NCBI GenBank assembly: GCA_018660305.1
Contig: JABJKO010000022.1
Coordinates: 1 to 64,000, forward strand
DNA from: Rhodospirillaceae bacterium
GTDB lineage: Bacteria > Pseudomonadota > Alphaproteobacteria > MPNO01 > UBA2964
Direction of reading: 5' to 3'
Length of the DNA: 64,000 nt
The notes below the pieces were generated by a model, which was not told the DNA's origin, did not search any database, and saw nothing but the letters and a program-made list of their open reading frames with translations. Positions within the stretch are counted from its first letter, which is position 1; each line of letters opens with the position of its first letter. Below are positions 43,908 through 52,120 of this stretch, one piece after another. The position numbers and the translations under genes are program-made.

Positions 43908-45545
43908 TTATTCGGCAGCGGCGGACGCGGCGGCAGGCTTTAAACGGAAGCCCCTGTAACCGTCCGCGGCGATCTCTTCGCATTTCTGCCGATAGGTCCC
44001 GACGCCGCCGATATAGGGCATGAAGAGCTGCGGCTTGCCCGGAATGTTGGCGCCCATGTACCAGGAATTGGCGCACGGGAAGAGGGTCGCGTTGGCCGCC
44101 TCCTGCACGTGATCGACCCAGGCATCCTCGGCCTCAAGCTCCGGCTCGATCTGATCGATACCCTCGGCACGCAGATGGACAAGGCAGTCGGTCACGAAAT
44201 CCACATGCTGCTCGATGGAGGTGGCCATGTTGCCCTTGACCGACGGGCTGCCCGGTCCGGTGATCATGAACAGATTGGGAAAAGCCTCCGACATGATCCC
44301 GAGATACGTCCGTGGCCCGGCATACCATTTATCCTTCAGCGTCAGCCCGTCGCGGCCGCGGATATCCACTTTTAACAGCGTGCCCGTCATGGCGTCGAAG
44401 CCGGTGGCGAAGATAATGCTGTCGAACGTGAAGTCCCGGCCGCCGGCCGCCAACCCGGTCCGGGTCAGCGTCTCGATAGGCCCGGCGACGATGTCCACCA
44501 GCTCCACATTGTCGCGGTTGAAGGTCTCGTAATAACCGGTATCGACACAGATGCGCTTGGTGCCCACGGGATAGGATGTAGGCGCCAGCCGTTCCGCCAC
44601 CTCCGGGTCCTTGACGATTTTCCGGATCTGCTGGCGCACGAACTCAGCGGCGGTATCGTTGGCTTCCTGGCTGGTGAGAAGATCGGTAAAGGACCGCAGG
44701 AACGCCATGCCGCCCATGTTCCAGCGGGCTTCGTAGGTCCCCTGCCGTTCATCCTCATCCACCGACAGGGCCGATACACCGTCCGGTTTGCGCATGCTGC
44801 CGCTGGCGGTGTAGCGCATGCCGGCGCGGCGCTCCGCATAATGGTCCTTCCAGTCCTGCGCGTAGTCGTCCGTCATCTCGATATTCATCGAGGGTACGGA
44901 ATAGTGCGGGGTCCTCTGGAAGACGGTGACGTGCTCGGCCTCCCGTGCCAGAACCGGGATCGACTGGATACCGGACGAGCCGGTGCCGATCACTGCGATG
45001 CGCTGGCCGGTGAAATCAACTTTCTCATGGGGCCAGTTGCCGGTGTGATAGATGTTGCCCTGGTAATCCGACAGACCCGCCATGTCCGGCATGTTGGCGG
45101 TGGAGATACAGCCGGTCGCCATGATGTAGAAGCGCGCCGAAACGTGCTCGCCCTTGTCCGTTTCAATTTTCCAGCGCCGTGCCGCCTCGTCGAAATGAGC
45201 CGCGACCACCGATGTTTCGAAATCGATGTCCCTGCGCAGATCGAACCGGTCGGCCACGTGATTGAAATAGGCCAGGATATCCGGCTGGGCCGAAAACTTT
45301 TCCGGCCAGTGCCATTCCTGCTGCAGATCTTCGTCGAACGAATAGGAATACTGCATGCTTTCCACGTCGCAGCGTGCGCCGGGATAGCGGTTCCAATACC
45401 AGGTGCCGCCCACATCGCCGCCGCGTTCGAAGACCCGGGTGGAGAACCCGAGGTCGCGCAGGCGCTTCAGGAGATAGAGCCCGGAGAAGCCGGCGCCGAC
45501 GATGATGGCGTCGACAGACGACGAAGAATCAGGTCGTTGTGGCAT
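43908..45545 (-). CDS. Flavin-containing Baeyer-Villiger-type monooxygenase
   Basis: This 545-residue enzyme inserts oxygen into ketones using NADPH and FAD. It has two dinucleotide motifs, IIVGAGFSGLYLLKRLRD and IAVIGTGSSGIQSIPVLA. The Baeyer-Villiger fingerprint lies between them as YQGNIYHTGNWPHE (consensus FxGxxxHxxxWP), and the family segment GGTWYWNRYPGARCDVES is present. ATG 45545 is the family start; a longer frame to 45593 is not preferred. It converges with the lytic transglycosylase gene. It could act on cyclic or aryl ketones; the substrate is not readable. Confidence 0.93.
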   Translation of the reverse strand: MPQRPDSSSSVDAIIVGAGFSGLYLLKRLRDLGFSTRVFERGGDVGGTWYWNRYPGARCDVESMQYSYSFDEDLQQEWHWPEKFSAQPDILAYFNHVADRFDLRRDIDFETSVVAAHFDEAARRWKIETDKGEHVSARFYIMATGCISTANMPDMAGLSDYQGNIYHTGNWPHEKVDFTGQRIAVIGTGSSGIQSIPVLAREAEHVTVFQRTPHYSVPSMNIEMTDDYAQDWKDHYAERRAGMRYTASGSMRKPDGVSALSVDEDERQGTYEARWNMGGMAFLRSFTDLLTSQEANDTAAEFVRQQIRKIVKDPEVAERLAPTSYPVGTKRICVDTGYYETFNRDNVELVDIVAGPIETLTRTGLAAGGRDFTFDSIIFATGFDAMTGTLLKVDIRGRDGLTLKDKWYAGPRTYLGIMSEAFPNLFMITGPGSPSVKGNMATSIEQHVDFVTDCLVHLRAEGIDQIEPELEAEDAWVDHVQEAANATLFPCANSWYMGANIPGKPQLFMPYIGGVGTYRQKCEEIAADGYRGFRLKPAAASAAAE

Positions 45546-45625
45546 ACAGGATCGGTCCTCAAAGGTCGCGTCGAACAAGCATGGCGCGAACAATTTCCGG
45601 CGTCAATCCGATCTGCCTGAAGACA

Positions 45626-45652
45626 GCGGCGTATTAGCGGGCAATACGCCGC
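45626..45652 (-). terminator. Stem-loop after the 26-residue peptide gene
   Basis: A perfect 10-bp stem, GCGGCGTATT with AATACGCCGC around a 7-nt loop, lies just after the stop of the small peptide gene. No T run follows, so it may end or stabilise the transcript. Its placement marks the small gene as a discrete unit. Confidence 0.6.
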
Positions 45653-45660
45653 CGCGCCTG

Positions 45661-45741
45661 TCACAACGCGACGATGGTCACCAGGACTGGCCAGACAAGA
45701 AATCCAATGAAAGTGCCTAAAATCCAGTTACTTAAGCGCAT
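45661..45741 (-). CDS. 26-residue hydrophobic small membrane peptide
   Basis: Minus-strand ATG to TGA encodes MRLSNWILGTFIGFLVWPVL followed by VTIVAL. This is a basic first few residues then a hydrophobic stretch long enough to span the membrane once. AAAGGA lies 7 nt upstream of the ATG. A sigma-54 promoter (45807-45822) and a 17-base box (45907-45923) precede it, with a leader of about 55 nt, and a 10-bp stem-loop follows it. No family is recognised. Expression from this promoter without another gene before the hairpin argues that it is a real gene. Confidence 0.68.
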   Translation of the reverse strand: MRLSNWILGTFIGFLVWPVLVTIVAL

Positions 45742-45806
45742 GGCTTCGTCCTTTCACAGAGGCTTCTAAAAGGAAGCATCCATCCGAATGCCGCCGACTA
45801 AAGCCA

Positions 45807-45822
45807 TGCAAGAACCGTGCCA
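45807..45822 (-). promoter_or_regulatory. Sigma-54 promoter of the small membrane peptide
   Basis: Minus-strand TGGCACGGTTCTTGCA is a perfect match to the sigma-54 consensus (TGGCACG-N4-TTGCA). The first start codon downstream is that of the 26-residue peptide, about 66 nt away. Confidence 0.87.
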
Positions 45823-45906
45823 GGCAGCCTCCGCGAGAGCCAATCCCGTTAAGCCGGCGTCTTAGGCCCATCACCATGGTTAAGAAAATCGTACCGGCGC
45901 CGAAAG

Positions 45907-45923
45907 TGTAAAATCCACCGACA
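45907..45923 (-). promoter_or_regulatory. 17-base upstream box (putative enhancer site), copy B
   Basis: TGTAAAATCCACCGACA, identical to the other exact copies. It lies 84 bp from the sigma-54 promoter, 20 bp (two helical turns) further than the 64 bp at the other two loci, so it falls on the same DNA face. Confidence 0.8.
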
Positions 45924-46115
45924 AAACCATGGCCCTAAAGTGTTATCCCGGCAAAAAACGTAGACCGGGGACCGGCTATAAATGCCGCCTGCCAGGGCCG
46001 TTGTTACCCTGCTGAAGGGCGCCTGGCTCGATAGACTCCCTGCCTCGTGACCCGTAGGCTTCGTCTCAGCACACAAGGGGGGCAGAACGGCCCCAACTCA
46101 ATCGGAGGCATCAGC

Positions 46116-46496
46116 ATGGACATCAACATTCCCGAAATCGTCGCCGAGGTGACGGAGGCCTTCATGCGCTATGAGCGCGCGCTGGGCAGCAATGATGTCG
46201 ACACCATCGACACCCTGTTCTGGGACAGTCCACTGACCCTGCGCTACGGCCCCAACGGCACACTGCTCGGACATGACGCCCTCTCGGCCTTTCGCCGCGC
46301 CCGGAACATTACCGGGGTGGAGCGCACGTTGAAGAATACCATCATCACCACCTTCGGCCACGATCTGGCGGTCGCCAATACGGAATCCGACCGGCCCAAC
46401 AGCGAAGCCACCGGACGCCAGAGCCAGACATGGGTGCGTCTGCCGGAGGGCTGGCGCATCGTCTCCGCCCATGTCTCTGATCTTCCCGACGCGTGA
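46116..46496 (+). CDS. AtzH-like/HpxZ-type (NTF2-fold) protein
   Basis: This 126-residue protein matches the AtzH-like family (DUF3225), an NTF2-like fold with the segments VTEAFMRYERALGSNDVDTIDTLFW, RYGPNGTLLGHDALSAFRR and SQTWVRLPEGWRIVSAHVS. Members include AtzH (s-triazine catabolism, an amidase) and HpxZ (oxalurate catabolism). ATG 46116 has CGGAGG at the right distance. It precedes a haloacid-dehalogenase gene and a PLP-enzyme gene on the same strand. The function is not fixed. Confidence 0.86.
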   Translation: MDINIPEIVAEVTEAFMRYERALGSNDVDTIDTLFWDSPLTLRYGPNGTLLGHDALSAFRRARNITGVERTLKNTIITTFGHDLAVANTESDRPNSEATGRQSQTWVRLPEGWRIVSAHVSDLPDA

Positions 46497-46543
46497 TGTA
46501 GGGGCGTTTCCATCGGGACCCGATCCGATCTAGACTTCCCGCC

Positions 46544-47233
46544 ATGAGCGAAACCAGCCCGACTGATATTGGCGCCTGCGTCTTTGATGCCTATGGCACG
46601 CTGCTGGATTTCAATGCGGCGGTGAACCAGCGCCGCGACCGTATCGGCGCCCAGGCCGATGCGCTGTCGGAATTATGGCGGCGCAAGCAACTGGAATATA
46701 CCTGGCTGCGGAGCCTGATGGGGCGCCACGCGGATTTTTGGCAGGTGACCTCGGATGCGCTGGATTTCTCCATGGCGGCCGTCGGACTCGCGGATGCCGC
46801 GCTGCGCGACGACCTACTCGGCCTCTACCGGACATTGGCACCTTATCCGGAGGTAGCCGAGACGCTAAAGCGGCTCAAGGAAGCAGGGCTACGCACTGCC
46901 ATCCTGTCCAATGGCGAGCCTTCCATGCTCACCGACGCGGTTGAGGCCGCCGGGCTTTCGCCGTTGCTCGATGAGGTCTTTTCGGTGGAGACCGTGGGGA
47001 TCTTCAAACCACACCCCTCGGTCTATCAGATGGTCATTGATGCGTTCGGGCTCGAGCCGCGGCAGATCCTGTTCCAGTCGGCCAATGGCTGGGATATTGC
47101 CGGCGCCGCCTCCTTCGGGTTCACCACCGTCTGGATCAACCGTGGCAAGGCCGAGGAAGAGCGTCTCCCCCACGGACCACAATACAGCCTGCCCTCGCTC
47201 GACGGCTTGCCGGCACTCATGGGGCTGGATTGA
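46544..47233 (+). CDS. Haloacid dehalogenase, type II
   Basis: This 229-residue HAD-superfamily enzyme resembles L-2-haloacid dehalogenases, which hydrolyse 2-halo acids to 2-hydroxy acids. It has the nucleophile Asp in VFDAYGTLLDF, the helical cap with YRTLAPYPEVAETL, SNGEPSML, the catalytic Lys in GIFKPHPSVYQM and the dehalogenase-specific SANGWDIAGAASFGF motif (consensus SSNxWD). It is in a plus-strand series with the AtzH-like and PLP genes. It may dehalogenate 2-chloro acids; the substrate is not proven. Confidence 0.88.
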   Translation: MSETSPTDIGACVFDAYGTLLDFNAAVNQRRDRIGAQADALSELWRRKQLEYTWLRSLMGRHADFWQVTSDALDFSMAAVGLADAALRDDLLGLYRTLAPYPEVAETLKRLKEAGLRTAILSNGEPSMLTDAVEAAGLSPLLDEVFSVETVGIFKPHPSVYQMVIDAFGLEPRQILFQSANGWDIAGAASFGFTTVWINRGKAEEERLPHGPQYSLPSLDGLPALMGLD

Positions 47234-47246
47234 ACAGAGACCGGCG

Positions 47247-48233
47247 ATGATCAAACCGCCCCTGTTTAGCGATATCGTGGATGCCGCGTCGCATTTGGCC
47301 GGAAACGCGGTTCATACCCCGTTGCTCGACTGCCCGGCGGCAAGCCGCCTGTGCGGCGGGCGTGTTCTGATCAAGCCTGAAATGCTGCAACGCACCGGCT
47401 CGTTCAAATTTCGCGGCGCCTATAATCTCATCAGCCGGCTCAGTCCCGATCAGCAATCCAGGGGAATCGTCGCCTATTCATCGGGCAATCATGCGCAGGC
47501 GGTGGCTGCCGTCGCGCAACAACTCCATATTCCGGCGACCATCGTCATGCCGGCCGACGCGCCGCAGCTCAAGCTGACGGCGACCCGCGACTATGGGGCG
47601 GAGATCGTCCTGTACGACCGGTTTGGCGAATCGCGCGAAGACATCGCGGCACGGCTGGTCGCCGAAAGTGGTGCGACGCTGGTGCCGCCGTTCGATCATC
47701 CGCTGATTATCGCCGGACAGGGTACGGTGGGTCTGGAGATTGCCGAGGATCTGGCGGCACGGGATTTGATGCCGGATGTGGTCGTCGTACCCTGTGGCGG
47801 CGGCGGGCTTATCTCCGGCACCTCCATCGCCCTCAAACAGGCCCATGCGGGCATTTCGATCTATGCGGCGGAACCGGCGGGGTTCGACGATACCACCCGA
47901 TCGCTGAAAAGCGGCAATCGTGAAACCGTGGCGGACAGCGCGCGATCGATCTGTGATGCCCTGCTGTCGCCGACACCGGGCGAGATCACCTTTGCGATCA
48001 ACCGGGAGAACCTGGCCGGTGGGGTGGTGGTGACGGACGATCAGGCGAAACAGGCCATGGCCTTCGCCTATCGGCACCTGAAGCTGGTGGTGGAACCTGG
48101 CGGCGCAGTGGCGCTGGCGGCGGTGCTAAACGGTCTGGTCGATTGCAGGGACAAGACCGTCATCACCGTTTGCTCGGGCGGAAATGTGGATCCGGAGATG
48201 TTTCAGGAAGCTTTGGCGGGGGCCGCGGCGTAG
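47247..48233 (+). CDS. Threonine ammonia-lyase or serine/threonine dehydratase-like PLP enzyme
   Basis: This 328-residue fold-type II PLP enzyme deaminates hydroxy-amino acids. The PLP Lys lies in TGSFKFRGAYNL, with SSGNHAQAVAAVA, the phosphate loop VVPCGGGGLISGTS and EPGGAVALAAVL. It lacks the C-terminal ACT regulatory domain of biosynthetic IlvA, so it is a catabolic-type enzyme. ATG 47247 is preceded by a weak purine site; the open frame further upstream overlaps the dehalogenase gene and is not coding. It follows the dehalogenase gene by 13 bp. Confidence 0.9.
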   Translation: MIKPPLFSDIVDAASHLAGNAVHTPLLDCPAASRLCGGRVLIKPEMLQRTGSFKFRGAYNLISRLSPDQQSRGIVAYSSGNHAQAVAAVAQQLHIPATIVMPADAPQLKLTATRDYGAEIVLYDRFGESREDIAARLVAESGATLVPPFDHPLIIAGQGTVGLEIAEDLAARDLMPDVVVVPCGGGGLISGTSIALKQAHAGISIYAAEPAGFDDTTRSLKSGNRETVADSARSICDALLSPTPGEITFAINRENLAGGVVVTDDQAKQAMAFAYRHLKLVVEPGGAVALAAVLNGLVDCRDKTVITVCSGGNVDPEMFQEALAGAAA

Positions 48234-48250
48234 CGGCGTCGACAGGAGAA

Positions 48251-48691
48251 TCAGCTCTTACGCGTCCGTGCCGCCAGGCCATCGCTGACCACGAGATTGA
48301 TGTTGGCGCCCTCTTCCGTATCGACCGCGTTGAGACGGCGGCAATGGCCCTCCAGCTTGGCGCCGGGTTCCATGCTGAGGGTGTCGTGAAAAACATCGCC
48401 CCTGACCTCGGACGAGCGGGTCAGGGTAACCACCTGCGCCCGAATCTGGCCGTTGACCTTGCCACGGACGAGAATGCGGTCAGCCGAGACAGCGCCGGCG
48501 ATATGGCCGGATGCGCCGACACTGACCTTGGCGCCCCGTACATCACCATCGACGGTACCATCCACCTGAACTTCACCCTCGCTGGTGACGTTGCCGGTGA
48601 TTCGGATATCGGCGCTGATGATCGTAGGCGGGACAGGCTTTCGCTTGCGACCGCTGTCGCTCTTGCTCTTGCCCTTACCCTTTGAAAACAT
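48251..48691 (-). CDS. Bactofilin (polymer-forming cytoskeletal protein)
   Basis: Bactofilins polymerise into filaments that localise cell-wall enzymes. The 146-residue protein has a basic N-terminal tail (SKGKGKSKSDSGRKRKP) and the beta-helix core ADIRITGNVTSEGEVQVDGTVDGDVRGAKVSVG... ending LEGHCRRL. It overlaps the end of the M23 peptidase gene by 17 nt; such pairing of a bactofilin with a peptidoglycan endopeptidase is known in alphaproteobacteria and epsilonproteobacteria, where both shape the cell. ATG 48691 follows a GGCGGG site. Confidence 0.93.
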   Translation of the reverse strand: MFSKGKGKSKSDSGRKRKPVPPTIISADIRITGNVTSEGEVQVDGTVDGDVRGAKVSVGASGHIAGAVSADRILVRGKVNGQIRAQVVTLTRSSEVRGDVFHDTLSMEPGAKLEGHCRRLNAVDTEEGANINLVVSDGLAARTRKS

Positions 48692-49976
48692 CTTTACCCG
48701 CCTCAATGAACTTTAGGGGATTGATCTGCTTGCCGTTCACAATGATCTCGTAATGGACATGGGGGCCAGTGCTGCGCCCCGACGTGCCGACCTGACCGAT
48801 CTTCTGTCCGACCGCCACGGTCTGACCGCGCCGCACCGATATACGCCGCATATGACCGTATCGCGTTCTGATGCCGAAACCATGGTCAATTTCCACCAAC
48901 CGACCGTAGCGGCCTTTCCAGCCACGATAGACGACCTTGCCGCCGGCTGTCGCAAAGATCGTTGTGCGATTTTTGGCCGACAAATCGACGCCCTTGTGAA
49001 TCGCCCACTTATTATTGATGGGGTCCTTGCGACGGCCATAGGGGCTGCCGAGCTTATAGTGATCCAGGGGCGCAACGAGCGGCAGGTTCTTCATCAGTCT
49101 CTGAAGATCCTCCCAATGGGCGAGGTGGCGATCAAGCGCCGTCTGGCCCTCGTCGAGGATCGAACCGTTGCCTGCGGCCGGCACAAAGGGGCCACCGACC
49201 GCATAGGCTTCGGGGTTGATTCGCTTCAAAAGCGACCTCACGTTCAATCCCGACTTGGAGATGATACCTTCGATCTTGCGGATATCGTGGACAGTGCGAC
49301 GGGTCACTTTAATAAGGGCCGTCTGATGCGAATCGCGAAGTAGTGCAATTCGCTCTTCCATCGCTTTCACTTGTTGATTGAGACCGTCGCGAGTCGCGGC
49401 AAGTTCGCTGCGCTCGATCATCGTCGCGGTCAGTTTTGATTTTGTCTGGTCGAGCGTCTGAGTGACGGTGGAGCTCTGTTTTTCGGAATCCTCCAGGTTG
49501 CCCTCTAGCCTGGCGAGTTGCTGCATCAAATCCTGCTGACGCTTCACCTGAGCGGCCCGTTTGGATTCCGATCCGGTTAGCTGCTCCTTGATATTGTCGA
49601 TTTCGACGCGGAGCTGATCGTTCTGGGCGAGCAGGCCCACAAGATGATGATGGCTGCGTTTCAGGGTCCCCGAAACATCCGAAATGTCATTTCGCATCGC
49701 GGTAACACGCAGCGACAAAACACTATTATTATTTGATACTTTGGCAATTTCCCGATCCTTGCCAGCAAGGATGGTATGGAATCCAAAATAGACGACGGTG
49801 ATGTGGCTAAACCACCCGACACCGGTCATCAGGAACCCGAAAAACAGTAATTGGACGGGGCGTGACATGGTCACGAAAGACACAGTGCCCCGGCGCCGGA
49901 ACATGATATCCCGGGGCTCTGTTGCCCTCATAAAAGCGGTCGCAATACGTCTGAACATCGACGTAGATTCTTTCAT
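48675..49976 (-). CDS. M23-family peptidoglycan endopeptidase (LytM-like), membrane-anchored
   Basis: This 433-residue protein cleaves peptide cross-links in the wall. It has a membrane helix (about 42-65), a long coiled coil (about 80-215) and a C-terminal LytM domain with HKGVDLSAKNRTTIFATAGG and the zinc ligands in GPHVHYEIIVNGKQINPLKFI. Its 3' end overlaps the bactofilin gene by 17 nt, so the two are co-translated. ATG 49976 was chosen over longer in-frame starts; an ATG at 49958 is also possible. Confidence 0.92.
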   Translation of the reverse strand: MKESTSMFRRIATAFMRATEPRDIMFRRRGTVSFVTMSRPVQLLFFGFLMTGVGWFSHITVVYFGFHTILAGKDREIAKVSNNNSVLSLRVTAMRNDISDVSGTLKRSHHHLVGLLAQNDQLRVEIDNIKEQLTGSESKRAAQVKRQQDLMQQLARLEGNLEDSEKQSSTVTQTLDQTKSKLTATMIERSELAATRDGLNQQVKAMEERIALLRDSHQTALIKVTRRTVHDIRKIEGIISKSGLNVRSLLKRINPEAYAVGGPFVPAAGNGSILDEGQTALDRHLAHWEDLQRLMKNLPLVAPLDHYKLGSPYGRRKDPINNKWAIHKGVDLSAKNRTTIFATAGGKVVYRGWKGRYGRLVEIDHGFGIRTRYGHMRRISVRRGQTVAVGQKIGQVGTSGRSTGPHVHYEIIVNGKQINPLKFIEAGKDVFKG

Positions 49977-50274
49977 CGGCGACACAATCCTCCGCGGCCT
50001 TACAATCAAACTACACTTAGCCTTTCCCAAATTAATTCAGGAAGGCGTCGCCGATGGATACCCTCTGGCCATCCCCTGTTGAGTTCGCCCCGACACCCCC
50101 CCGGGCCGGGCGAGCGAAAAACGTAATTGGTCGCCTAATACAAAGCAACCCCAAACAAAATTCGTCCCTCCTTAAGAGCAGGATTATCGTTAAGACTTCG
50201 CTAACAGGACGATTATTTGACCTGGAAAATGGGCAATATCCACTTTTTGTCACGGGCGGAGTCTGGCAGGGCTT
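49977..50274. other. Intergenic region, 298 bp
   Basis: No gene is supported. It holds the promoter of the M23 gene; the flanking enolase-family gene faces the same way. AT-rich stretches around 50148-50230 are the likely promoter area. No terminator or repeat is recognised. Confidence 0.5.
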
Positions 50275-51372
50275 TTAATCACCGATCCGAAAGTCAGCGC
50301 GGGCGCCATCCGCCCACGCCAGGCCATGCCCGGGCGCGGTGGAGGGGGCAATCATCCCCGACCGGTCCATTTCGACCGGACTATCGAACAGCGGCTCCAG
50401 CAACGGAAAATGCTCCATCCAGCGCACCGACGGGCAGGCTGCCGCCAGATGGACGAACAGGGCGGGCAGGAAATGGGGAGCAACCACCAGCCCGTAATGT
50501 TCGGCGATGGTCGCCACCCGCAGCGATTCGGTTATGCCGCCCATCATGGCCAGGTCGGGCTGGATGACCGAGCAGCATTTTCGGTCGAAAAACGGCGCCA
50601 GCTCGACCAGCCCCTGGTGATGCTCGCCAGTTGCGATGGGAACCGGCGAGGCCGCCGACAGATCGGCATAGCCGGCGATGTCTGTCGCCGGCAGGGGCTC
50701 TTCCAGCCACAACAGATTGAACTCTCCACATTCGCTGGCCAGCCAGCGGGCGGTCACCAGATCGCACTTCTCATTGACGTCGGCCATCAGGTGCACGTCG
50801 TCCGGCAGGATGTCCGCCACCGCCCGCAGCCGGGCGATATCAGCGGAATTGCCGGCCAGCCGCAACTTGACGGCGCCACACCCCATGGCGGCGTATTCGA
50901 GAGCCCGCTTGGCCGCATCGTCAGGATGCTGTGCCGGACCGAACCCGCCGCTACCATAGACCGGCACGGCCCGCGGTTCGCCCCCCAGGGCCATAGCCAG
51001 GGGCACCCCCTGGCGCTTGGCATGAAGGTCCCAGGCGGCCACATCGATGGCCGCAATGGCGAGGTAACCCGTCCCCCGGCCCAACCGGTTCAACGAGGCG
51101 GCCAGCCTGCGCCACAGCGCGGCGGGAGCGGTCATCTCGGTATTCGCAACGAAACGCTCGATCATGTTGCTGGCGGTTGCCGCCACCGTGGCACCGCCAC
51201 CGCCCAACACGTAGCTGAACCCGGTGCCGGTGACCCCATCGGCCGTTTCCAGATCGACGACAATGACATCCACTTCGGTGATACCGGAACCGCCTGTCAC
51301 GCCGGGCAAGGGGTAGCGCCACAATTCCGCCGCCGCGCGGACGATTTTGCTATTCTCCCTGCCCCTTCCCAT
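50275..51372 (-). CDS. Enolase-superfamily enzyme (mandelate racemase/muconate lactonizing type)
   Basis: This 365-residue protein belongs to the enolase superfamily, which abstracts a proton next to a carboxylate. The metal ligands and catalytic Lys region are seen as GAVKLRLA, MADVNEKCDLVTARW, LWLEEPLPATD and TGEHHQGLVEL. The N-terminal capping region contains TGTGFSYVLGGG. The substrate could be an acid sugar or aromatic acid. It is followed by a DUF120-like gene 12 bp upstream in the same operon. Confidence 0.9.
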   Translation of the reverse strand: MGRGRENSKIVRAAAELWRYPLPGVTGGSGITEVDVIVVDLETADGVTGTGFSYVLGGGGATVAATASNMIERFVANTEMTAPAALWRRLAASLNRLGRGTGYLAIAAIDVAAWDLHAKRQGVPLAMALGGEPRAVPVYGSGGFGPAQHPDDAAKRALEYAAMGCGAVKLRLAGNSADIARLRAVADILPDDVHLMADVNEKCDLVTARWLASECGEFNLLWLEEPLPATDIAGYADLSAASPVPIATGEHHQGLVELAPFFDRKCCSVIQPDLAMMGGITESLRVATIAEHYGLVVAPHFLPALFVHLAAACPSVRWMEHFPLLEPLFDSPVEMDRSGMIAPSTAPGHGLAWADGARADFRIGD

Positions 51373-51384
51373 AACCCGTCTCCC

Positions 51385-51783
51385 CTACGCGTCCCTGATC
51401 TCAATGGATAGCCGGTCGCCGTCGGTAATCCTCAGCGCCTCCCGGACGTTAACCGCCGCGATAAGCTCTATCTGATCCACCGCATAGGATTCGATTTCCG
51501 GCAAAATGACGGCGGCCTCGATCTCATTGGCAATGCGTGCCGAATAGCAGCGTGAGTTGCACCAATCCGGGCGCGGCGGCGGAATGATAATGCCCGGCCA
51601 GGCCTTGGCAGTCCGCCAATGGGCAAGCTGCGCCTCGTCCCGTACAAGCAAATTCACGGTACCGGGATAGGCATCGATCCCGAGGCGGGATATGAAAGCC
51701 TCATGGGCCCAGTCGAGCTCCGTAAAGCCGGTCGCCTGGCCAATTCCGGTCGCCAGTTCGCCGATGATCGTCACGCTGGTCAT
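51385..51783 (-). CDS. DUF120-like protein (CTP-dependent riboflavin kinase family)
   Basis: This 132-residue protein matches the DUF120 fold of archaeal riboflavin kinases: GELATGIGQATGFTELDWAHE at the start, DAYPGTVNLLVRDE (family motif GxxxYPGTLNV) and the later SYAVDQIELIAAVNVREALRITDGDRLSIEI. In archaea the family phosphorylates riboflavin with CTP. Bacterial members are known but less studied; this one sits with an enolase-family enzyme, so it may act on another small molecule. Confidence in the family is moderate. Confidence 0.6.
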   Translation of the reverse strand: MTSVTIIGELATGIGQATGFTELDWAHEAFISRLGIDAYPGTVNLLVRDEAQLAHWRTAKAWPGIIIPPPRPDWCNSRCYSARIANEIEAAVILPEIESYAVDQIELIAAVNVREALRITDGDRLSIEIRDA

Positions 51784-51861
51784 GATCGCACCAAATCACG
51801 GGAGCGCCACCTTGTCGAGCGCTTGCGGGGATGACATGAGGAGAGATACATTCACCCCGAT

Positions 51862-51935
51862 GCGGGTGTAGCTCAATGGCAGAGCAGAAGCTTCCCAAGC
51901 TTACGACGAGGGTTCGATTCCCTTCACCCGCTCCA
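51862..51935 (+). tRNA. tRNA-Gly(CCC)
   Basis: The acceptor arms GCGGGTG and CACCCGC pair, the D-arm holds GCTC...GAGC, and the anticodon arm reads AAGC-TTCCCAA-GCTT with anticodon CCC. The T-arm is GAGGGTTCGATTCCCTTC, and CCA is encoded. The sequence is near-identical in layout to E. coli glyU. It lies in the intergenic region between the DUF120-like gene and a binding-protein gene. Confidence 0.94.
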
Positions 51936-52120
51936 GCTTTTCCCCCTCCCGACCCCAGCATTTTTTACTGAGGGAATTTAGCGCCCTATGTAAGGGAATT
52001 CACCATGCGGGAATTCCCGTGTGTTTACAGAACCGTAACGCATAGTTAACGCATTTTTTTCATTCTGCCTCTTACTGTACGCCTAAGTTGAATTAGTCAT
52101 TCAAATTTAAGGACGCACGC

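Larger units (their letters stand above)
45742..46115. other. Intergenic region, 374 bp, holding the sigma-54 promoter and box
   Basis: The minus-strand half contains the sigma-54 promoter (45807-45822), TTAACC-type conserved segments (about 45864-45885) and the 17-base box (45907-45923). The plus-strand half, 45930-46115, should carry the promoter and ribosome-binding site (CGGAGGC) of the AtzH-like gene. No further gene is seen. Confidence 0.6.

Noticed and set aside
46911..47246. Upstream extension of the threonine-dehydratase frame
   Set aside because: It overlaps the haloacid dehalogenase gene in another frame and has no family sequence.
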